Assembly (NCBI GenBank): GCA_934613165.1
Contig: CAKTSW010000024.1
Coordinates: forward strand, 1-10,885
Source of the DNA: an uncultured Ellagibacter sp.
GTDB lineage: Bacteria > Actinomycetota > Coriobacteriia > Coriobacteriales > Eggerthellaceae
Length of the DNA: 10,885 nucleotides
Direction of reading: 5' to 3'
Shown here: positions 6,402-10,885 of the stretch, piece after piece
How positions within the stretch are numbered: the first letter of the stretch is position 1
How the letters are laid out: the number at the start of each line of letters is the position of its first letter
Notes under the pieces: generated by a model
What the model saw: the letters and a program-made list of their open reading frames with translations, nothing else
Database searches by the model: none
What the model was told of the DNA's origin: nothing
Translations under genes and position numbers: made by a program

Positions 6402-9400
6402 CTATGCCTCGCCCAGCTTGTGCCCAAAGACGCGCTCGACGTAGGCGTCCAGCGTGCCCTCCTTGGCAAGCTCCGCGGAGTCCGCGAGCTCGAAGTTCGA
6501 GTCGCAACCCTGGCCGACCTCGTCGTGGAAGCCCAGAATGAAGTGCGTGGCGATCTCGTAGATGATCTTGGTGGGCGCGATGCCGAACACCTGGTGCTCC
6601 AGGATGTGATCCAGCCGCTCGCGGTCGTCCGGGAAAGCGGCCTTCATGCCTTCGCTTCGGTACAGGCGCTTGATGATCTCGGTGATGTAGAGGCCCGACT
6701 TCATGTACAGGTCGGCAAAGGTGTGGCTCGGGTCGTCGAAGCAGCCCGGGTTCTCTTTCTCGAAGAGGTCCACCATCTCGACCACGACGCTGCGCGGCGT
6801 GAAGATCTGGTTGGTCTTTTGGGGCGGCACGTAGTCGAAGATGTCCTCCGTCTGGGACTCGTCGAAGTAGTTGGCCAAGCGCTCACGCAGCTTGATGAAC
6901 TCGCTCACGGAGTCGTTGAACACCACCTCGTCGAAGAGGTGCCCAACGAAGTGCTTAACCTCGCCGGTCTCGCCATCGGTGTAGTCGCCGCCGTCGCGCA
7001 GGAAGCGGAACTCGTCCACGGTGATGCTCGTAACGTCCAGGAAGACGTCGGCGGGAATCACGGTGTCGAAGTTCGCGAGCGTCGTGCCCTCTTCGCCGTA
7101 GGCCATGAGGAATGACGGGATGGTGCGCGAGAAGCCACGCAGATGGGCACGCACCCTGTCCTCGATGCCCTGCTTCTCCTCTTCCTTCTTAGCCGTCTCC
7201 ACCTCACGCACCACCGTCTCGCCAGCGCTTTGCACGAGCTCCTCGCGGGAGTCCTCGAGCTTCTGGGCGAGCGCCTGGAACGCCTCGGCTTTCTGCTCGT
7301 CATGCCGCTGGTTCACTTCGGCGCGCTCGGCCGCGCTGCTTGCCGCCTTGAGCTCGTCCTTGCGCGACTGCTCAATACGGCGCGCCTGGATCTGGTAGTC
7401 GCCAACCTGGCGGTTGAGCTGTATGTCGGCGTCCGCCTGGACCTTACGCTCAATCTGCTGTTGTTGGCGCGGCTTGAGCTCGCTGCCGTAGCTCTCCTTG
7501 GCGGCCTGAACCAAAGGCGCGGTCACGCTCTGTTTGAATGCCTCCTTGAGGTTGTCGAGCATCGCCCGGTCATCGTCTTCGGCCTCGTGCGCCTTCGCTA
7601 TGTCGTCCACATGGCTCGAGAATTCGACGGCGATGTCGCCGTAGACCTTCGGCCCGAATATGTCCGCCGCCTTGCCTACGACCTGCTCGTCGGGAATCTC
7701 CACCTCGCCCTCGTCGTTGATGGAGAGCTCGTCGGCCGTGCCCTCATTAATCTCGACCTTGTTCTTCTCAGCGTTCTGCGCCTTGCCCTGCTCGTAGGGG
7801 TCGAAGCGCTGGATGATCTCAACGACCTCTGCCGGAGCGCGGAAGACGCTCGCGATGTTCTGGAACAGGAAGTTGCTCATGAAGCCGCGCTTGACCACCT
7901 CGCGGGCATGGATGCGCCTCGGCACGCTGAGCACCTGCTCGGCGTCGAGCTCGACCATCTGCCCCTCGTCGTCCTCGCCGTAGACGGGGAAGAAGTTCAA
8001 CAGCTGGCGGATGTGGCGCTCGCGCGTCTCCACGTCGCCGCCGCCGCGCGCGGTCTCGCCGTACAGGTCGTTGGCGAACTGCTCGAAGATGGTGAGCGTG
8101 CGCGCCGGGTCGAAATCGAAGACGTAGGCGTTCTCCTTGCGCGCGTAGTTGCCACCGCCCAGGTCGAAGAGGCACGGGTTCTGGCTGCGGAAGGCCGCCT
8201 GCATGTACAGTGCGGGGCTCGCCATGTTCGAGAGCATGAGCACGGCGGTCCACTCGGGAACGGTCACGCCCGTGGTGAGTTGGCCGACCGACAGCGTGAT
8301 TGTCTTGTCGTGATCCTTGATCGCGCGGCGCACCTTGTCGAGCGACTTCTCGTTCTCGTCGTTGGCGTCGATCTTGCCGTCGCCGGCGGCGAGAACCACC
8401 TCGTAGTCCCCGAAGACGGGATGCGCCTTCAGCTTTTTTGCGAGGGCACGCGCGGAGTCGACGCGGTTGAGCATCCAGAACGTGTGGCGCAGCTCGTCGC
8501 GAAGCTCGGGCGTCGAGAACGGAAACTTCACCTGCATGGTGAGCGCGTCGAGGAACGTGTCCACGTCGGCGTCATGTACGAAGCCGCCGTTCTGCTTGGT
8601 CGAGAAGAACTCGTTGAGGTCGAAGGCGAACTCGGTCTGCTCACCGTCGATCTCCATGCCGCCGCGGGCCTCCTGCTCGACGATGTCGCTCATCTGGTAG
8701 GTGAGCAGGTTGAGCTTGGGGAGGTTGGCGTAGGGGTTCGGCTGTTCGGAGTCAGCGGGCCAGTCGCGCTTGGCCTGCTGCTCGTCGGCGTAGGTCCAGT
8801 TGTAGATGGCGTCGTCGGCGAACTTCTCGTTTGCGATGGCCTTGAAGGGTGTGCCGGAGAGATGCAGCGTGAAGCGGCGCTTGATGTGGTCGAACGCCAC
8901 GTCGGTCTTGAAGGTGTCCACACCCTCGTGCGCCTCGTCGATGATGAGCACGTCCCAGGTGAGGTCGGCCACCTCGTCGAGCTTCTGGTACACGCCGCCA
9001 AAGCGGATGGAGCCCTTGAGGTCCTGAAGGCTCACGAACTCGATGAATCCCTTAGGGCCTTCCGGGTCGTTGCGGAAGGCGCGCAGGTACTCCTCGCGGC
9101 TAAGGCAGTAGGGCTTGCCGGCCAGGGCGTCCACGCCGCTGATGAAGCGGTAGCCGCCATCTACCCCAACGAACTTCACGTAGTCGTCGTACCAGGAGTT
9201 GGCGATGGCAGGACGGTTGGTAACGATGAGCACCTTCTGCGCGCTGATGCTGCGGCACAGGTCGTATGCGGTGAGCGTCTTGCCGAAGCGCGGCTTTGCG
9301 TTCCACAGGAATTCGCCGCCATGCGCGCCGCCTTCGTCCCAATGGGCGCGGGCGAAGGCGCCCGTTTGCTCCACTGCGCGCTGTTGCTCGGCGCGCAGGG

Positions 9401-9785
9401 TGTAAGAGGCGGCACCGGGTGCGTCCAGCACGCCGTCGGTGTCGCGGAACCGGTAGAACTGCTGGTGCGACTCCTCGCCGCTGATCTTGAACCATTCCTT
9501 CTTGGGTTCGCGCTCGACGCCCTGCTTCTCGAGGTAGGCGTGGAAGTCGGTGTCGTGGAACGTGCCCGCGCGGTGCTCCCACGTGGCGTTGCCGCTCCAC
9601 TCCAGATGCCACTGCACGTCGGCGGTGTGCGTCTGCTGCTTGATGCGCTCGCGCACGTCCTGCTCGGTGTAGCCAATCTTGGTCCAACCGTTGTGGCGGG
9701 CGATCTCGGGCGTGGTGTAGGCATAGATCTGCGGCACCGCGGGAGCGGTGGTCTCGATAATCTGGGAGATGTCGATACTCGCCAT
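6402..9785 (-). CDS. GIY-YIG nuclease / SF2 helicase / partial Eco57I-type methyltransferase fusion
   Basis: This 1127-residue protein is the probable restriction subunit. Residues 18-101 look like a GIY-YIG (T5orf172-type) nuclease: IYAY at 20-23, WTKIGYT at 34-40, R45/R47, and a closing EWFKI at 97-101. Residues 125-600 are an SF2 helicase of the type I/III restriction kind: Walker A region NAKPRFGKT at 162-170, DEAH at 283-286, SGTP at 310-313, GQLTTGVTVPEW at 501-512 and motif VI FRSQNP at 532-537. Residues 770-880 are a charged, Gln/Glu/Arg-rich probable coiled coil. Residues 985-1100 match the N-terminal half of Eco57I-type N6-adenine methyltransferases: NQIFTPRSVVVEMV at 992-1005, a variant motif I around DLYMKSG at 1025-1031, and HQVFGIAPTKIIYEIA at 1064-1079. 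No NPPY follows; that motif is in the gene upstream. ATG 9785 lies 2 bases after that gene's stop, with AAGGAG 11 bases before it. Domain calls are strong for the helicase, good for the nuclease and methyltransferase half. Confidence 0.92.
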   Translation of the reverse strand: MASIDISQIIETTAPAVPQIYAYTTPEIARHNGWTKIGYTEQDVRERIKQQTHTADVQWHLEWSGNATWEHRAGTFHDTDFHAYLEKQGVEREPKKEWFKISGEESHQQFYRFRDTDGVLDAPGAASYTLRAEQQRAVEQTGAFARAHWDEGGAHGGEFLWNAKPRFGKTLTAYDLCRSISAQKVLIVTNRPAIANSWYDDYVKFVGVDGGYRFISGVDALAGKPYCLSREEYLRAFRNDPEGPKGFIEFVSLQDLKGSIRFGGVYQKLDEVADLTWDVLIIDEAHEGVDTFKTDVAFDHIKRRFTLHLSGTPFKAIANEKFADDAIYNWTYADEQQAKRDWPADSEQPNPYANLPKLNLLTYQMSDIVEQEARGGMEIDGEQTEFAFDLNEFFSTKQNGGFVHDADVDTFLDALTMQVKFPFSTPELRDELRHTFWMLNRVDSARALAKKLKAHPVFGDYEVVLAAGDGKIDANDENEKSLDKVRRAIKDHDKTITLSVGQLTTGVTVPEWTAVLMLSNMASPALYMQAAFRSQNPCLFDLGGGNYARKENAYVFDFDPARTLTIFEQFANDLYGETARGGGDVETRERHIRQLLNFFPVYGEDDEGQMVELDAEQVLSVPRRIHAREVVKRGFMSNFLFQNIASVFRAPAEVVEIIQRFDPYEQGKAQNAEKNKVEINEGTADELSINDEGEVEIPDEQVVGKAADIFGPKVYGDIAVEFSSHVDDIAKAHEAEDDDRAMLDNLKEAFKQSVTAPLVQAAKESYGSELKPRQQQQIERKVQADADIQLNRQVGDYQIQARRIEQSRKDELKAASSAAERAEVNQRHDEQKAEAFQALAQKLEDSREELVQSAGETVVREVETAKKEEEKQGIEDRVRAHLRGFSRTIPSFLMAYGEEGTTLANFDTVIPADVFLDVTSITVDEFRFLRDGGDYTDGETGEVKHFVGHLFDEVVFNDSVSEFIKLRERLANYFDESQTEDIFDYVPPQKTNQIFTPRSVVVEMVDLFEKENPGCFDDPSHTFADLYMKSGLYITEIIKRLYRSEGMKAAFPDDRERLDHILEHQVFGIAPTKIIYEIATHFILGFHDEVGQGCDSNFELADSAELAKEGTLDAYVERVFGHKLGEA

Positions 9786-9787
9786 GG

Positions 9788-10885
9788 CTAGTTCATCTCC
9801 TTCACATGACCCTCAATAAAGGCAATCTCGTCACCGCTCAACCCGTATTTGGCGTAGAGCTGCTCGTCGATGTCGGCGACAGACTTCGACCAGTCGATGT
9901 CGGAATTGGGAGTGAAGTCCTGGAGAGGGACAAGCCGCCAGACGGGCTTGGTATTATCTTGAGTGATTTTAAGAATGCCAAGCATGGTACGCGCAAACTT
10001 CGACTTAACGTATTTAAGAATAGCTTCAGCTTCATCTCTGTTGTTGACTTCACCAACAGAGATGAATGTTTCAGTGAAGCCGATCAGCGGCTTGCCGATC
10101 AACGGCGTAGATAGCACTTCTCCTAATGCTCCGCTACCATTCGCTTTAGGCACCATTACTTTGTATTTATGCAGGTTATTATTCTCTTTTAAATAGTCCT
10201 TGCGCATCCATCGATAAACGCGCTGCCCACCTTCTTTTCCGTAAATTGAAACATATTCGCGGCCGTCATCAGGCTTGTCGCTAAAAAAGAGTTCAGGAAA
10301 CCTTTCGAAAGCGCTTGAAAGAATGCGACTGTCTGAAACTCTTTTCATTTCTTCTGGTCTTTCGGTATAAGCAAGCTGAGAAAATCTATACGTTCCTCTA
10401 TTAGCGACAATCGAATCGAGTCCGCAATCGCACAAACGCTTGACTTTGCAGAGAATCGAGTTCAGTTCAGGAAAAGCCGTAAAAGTACCGATTGCGCCAA
10501 AGATATTGTTTTGGTCACGATACGTGACCGCCACGCCGCCTTTGATGTCAGTGTTTGGGAATACTTTCGATGCGTCTGCTTCATAGTGCATGACCTTAAA
10601 ATGCTCGTCTTTCAGCATCTTCTTGTTCCAAGGTTTGGGCGTGCTGCCTGCATTGAATAGGAACCTTGCAGGTGTGACAAGCTCAACTTTATTTGAGACC
10701 TCAAAAGCCGCGTTCATAAATTCATGGTAAATAGGCGGTGCGAAAGTCTTATTACCGGTTCCTTCAGTCTGATACGGCGGATTACCAATTACCGCATAGA
10801 ATCTGCTGTGCTGTGCTGTGCTGTGCTGTGCTGTGCTGTGCTGTGCTGTGCTGTGCTGTGCTGTGCTGTGCTGTGCTGTGCTGTG
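9788..10885 (-). CDS. Eco57I-type N6-adenine methyltransferase, catalytic half, phase-variable; 5' end outside window
   Basis: The frame is open from the right edge to TAG 9788: 366 codons including the stop. The first 26 codons encode HSTAQ repeats from a CACAG tract; then come RFYAV and the catalytic motif IV, IGNPPYQ (NPPY at 10783-10772). The family pattern continues with TFAPPIYHEF, VELVTPARFLFNAG and KGGVAVTYRD, and ends in LYAKYGLSGDEIAFIEGH, typical of Eco57I-like methylases found beside DEAD/DEAH restriction helicases. NPPY flips and methylates adenine N6. No SAM-binding motif I is visible here; a candidate lies in the gene downstream. The methionine at 10717 would exclude NPPY and is not the start; the true start is beyond the window. 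The region between about 10070 and 10440 probably holds target recognition. GC is about 42% over 10141-10440 but 55-57% over 9841-9960, so the gene looks mosaic. First gene of the operon as far as visible. Confidence 0.9.
   Translation of the reverse strand, partial: HSTAQHSTAQHSTAQHSTAQHSTAQHSRFYAVIGNPPYQTEGTGNKTFAPPIYHEFMNAAFEVSNKVELVTPARFLFNAGSTPKPWNKKMLKDEHFKVMHYEADASKVFPNTDIKGGVAVTYRDQNNIFGAIGTFTAFPELNSILCKVKRLCDCGLDSIVANRGTYRFSQLAYTERPEEMKRVSDSRILSSAFERFPELFFSDKPDDGREYVSIYGKEGGQRVYRWMRKDYLKENNNLHKYKVMVPKANGSGALGEVLSTPLIGKPLIGFTETFISVGEVNNRDEAEAILKYVKSKFARTMLGILKITQDNTKPVWRLVPLQDFTPNSDIDWSKSVADIDEQLYAKYGLSGDEIAFIEGHVKEMN
9797..9802 (-). promoter_or_regulatory. Shine-Dalgarno site of the nuclease-helicase gene
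   Basis: AAGGAG on the minus strand lies 11 bases before ATG 9785, inside the last codons of the methyltransferase gene. With only two bases between the genes, translation of the nuclease-helicase may depend on ribosomes finishing the methyltransferase. That would link it to the on/off state of the upstream gene. Confidence 0.6.
10031..10066. repeat. 13-bp perfect inverted repeat inside the methyltransferase gene
   Basis: TTCATCTCTGTTG (10031-10043) and CAACAGAGATGAA (10054-10066) are exact reverse complements separated by 10 bases. A further 6-bp pair, GCTTCA at 10023-10028 with TGAAGC at 10075-10080, could extend the stem after small internal loops. There is no T tract after it, so it is not a standard terminator. 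It encodes part of the residues TFISVGEVNNRDEAEA and may be a chance outcome of codon choice, an mRNA structure, or a trace of recombination. Confidence 0.75.
10806..10885 (-). repeat. (CACAG)16 tandem repeat inside the methyltransferase reading frame
   Basis: There are sixteen perfect, uninterrupted 5-base units, CTGTG on the plus strand, running off the window edge, so the true copy number is at least 16. On the coding strand CACAG reads as His-Ser-Thr-Ala-Gln in every frame, without stops. Because 5 is not a multiple of 3, gain or loss of one unit by slipped-strand mispairing shifts the frame before the NPPY motif. The window as given is in the ON frame for everything that is visible. Pentanucleotide and tetranucleotide tracts in mod genes of Neisseria and Haemophilus are established phase-variation switches. 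The sequence probably ends here because an assembler could not cross the tract. Confidence 0.95.

Larger units (their letters stand above)
1957..10885 (-). other. Five-gene defence operon (methyltransferase, nuclease-helicase, unknown, ParB-like, SNF2)
   Basis: Five minus-strand genes follow each other with gaps of 2 and 3 bases and then overlaps of 14 and 14-23 bases. No room for a promoter exists between them, so they are very probably one transcript, whose promoter lies to the right of the window. The gene set combines DNA methylation, nuclease, two different helicase motors and a ParB-like DNA binder, a mix typical of multi-gene restriction-type defence. Whether all five form one machine, or a two-gene restriction-modification core has captured a three-gene module, cannot be decided here. 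Confidence 0.75.

Noticed and set aside
7143..9791. Very long open frame (882 codons) on the plus strand opposite the nuclease-helicase gene
   Set aside because: Its translation is low-complexity and rich in Leu, Val, Glu, His and Arg. It has no domain and mirrors a GC-rich gene with clear motifs. Antisense frames stay open by codon bias in such DNA.
10513..10529. Palindrome GGTCACG-ATA-CGTGACC as an operator
   Set aside because: It lies deep inside the methyltransferase gene and encodes the conserved VTYRD segment; most likely a codon coincidence.
9788..10717. Methyltransferase starting at ATG 10717
   Set aside because: This start would remove the NPPY catalytic motif just upstream, which is in the same open frame; the real start is further upstream, outside the window.
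1957..10885. A canonical DISARM or BREX system
   Set aside because: The DUF1998 and PLD genes of DISARM, and the PglX/PglZ/BrxC set of BREX, are not present; only a SNF2 helicase and a methyltransferase are shared with DISARM.
10806..10885. CRISPR array or sequencing artefact at the right end
   Set aside because: The units are 5 bases long without spacers. The perfect in-frame tract before a methylase motif fits a phase-variation repeat better than an artefact, though exact copy number may be misassembled.

Overview
The window is a GC-rich bacterial defence-type region with every recognisable gene on the minus strand, so it reads from right to left. The organism is probably a high-GC Gram-positive bacterium. 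A gut actinobacterium of the Coriobacteriia/Eggerthellaceae type is my best guess. It rests only on strong G/C preference at third codon positions in the central genes (about 63% GC in a hand-counted 60-base line at 2401-2460), AAGGAGG-type ribosome sites and frequent GTG starts. No rRNA, tRNA or housekeeping gene is present to confirm it.

Right edge to 9788: the 3' part of an Eco57I-type N6-adenine DNA methyltransferase. The window ends inside its coding sequence, in a tract of 16 perfect CTGTG units (CACAG on the coding strand). The tract sits directly before the catalytic NPPY motif, and both alternative frames meet a stop within eight codons of it. This is the layout of a phase-variable (on/off) methyltransferase gene. 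9785-6402: a 1127-residue protein with an N-terminal GIY-YIG-like nuclease, an SF2 helicase core, a charged linker and, at its C-terminus, the SAM-binding half of an Eco57I-type methyltransferase (variant motif I with a KSG core). The two genes together look like a restriction-modification module whose methyltransferase is divided between two polypeptides in permuted order.

6398-1957: three more genes follow with a 3-base gap or overlaps: an unrecognised 437-residue protein, a ParB/Srx-like protein with a DGNRR box, and a SNF2-family helicase. Their spacing implies one operon of five genes with translational coupling. I infer a composite defence system: a phase-variable restriction-modification core plus a three-gene accessory module. 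The module's function cannot be read from sequence.

1813 to left edge: after a 143-base gap comes a lower-GC gene for a PHP-domain protein with an SMC/ABC-type ATPase (TrlF-like). It has its own strong ribosome site and is cut by the window edge just after its Walker B motif. Its complete Walker A, signature-like and Walker B motifs and full set of PHP metal ligands suggest another, separately encoded defence ATPase-nuclease.

Composition is mosaic. The methyltransferase body (about 42% GC over 10141-10440) and the PHP-ATPase are much poorer in GC than the four genes between them. The shift inside the methyltransferase gene is abrupt at about 9958. There is no gene-free stretch over 300 bases.
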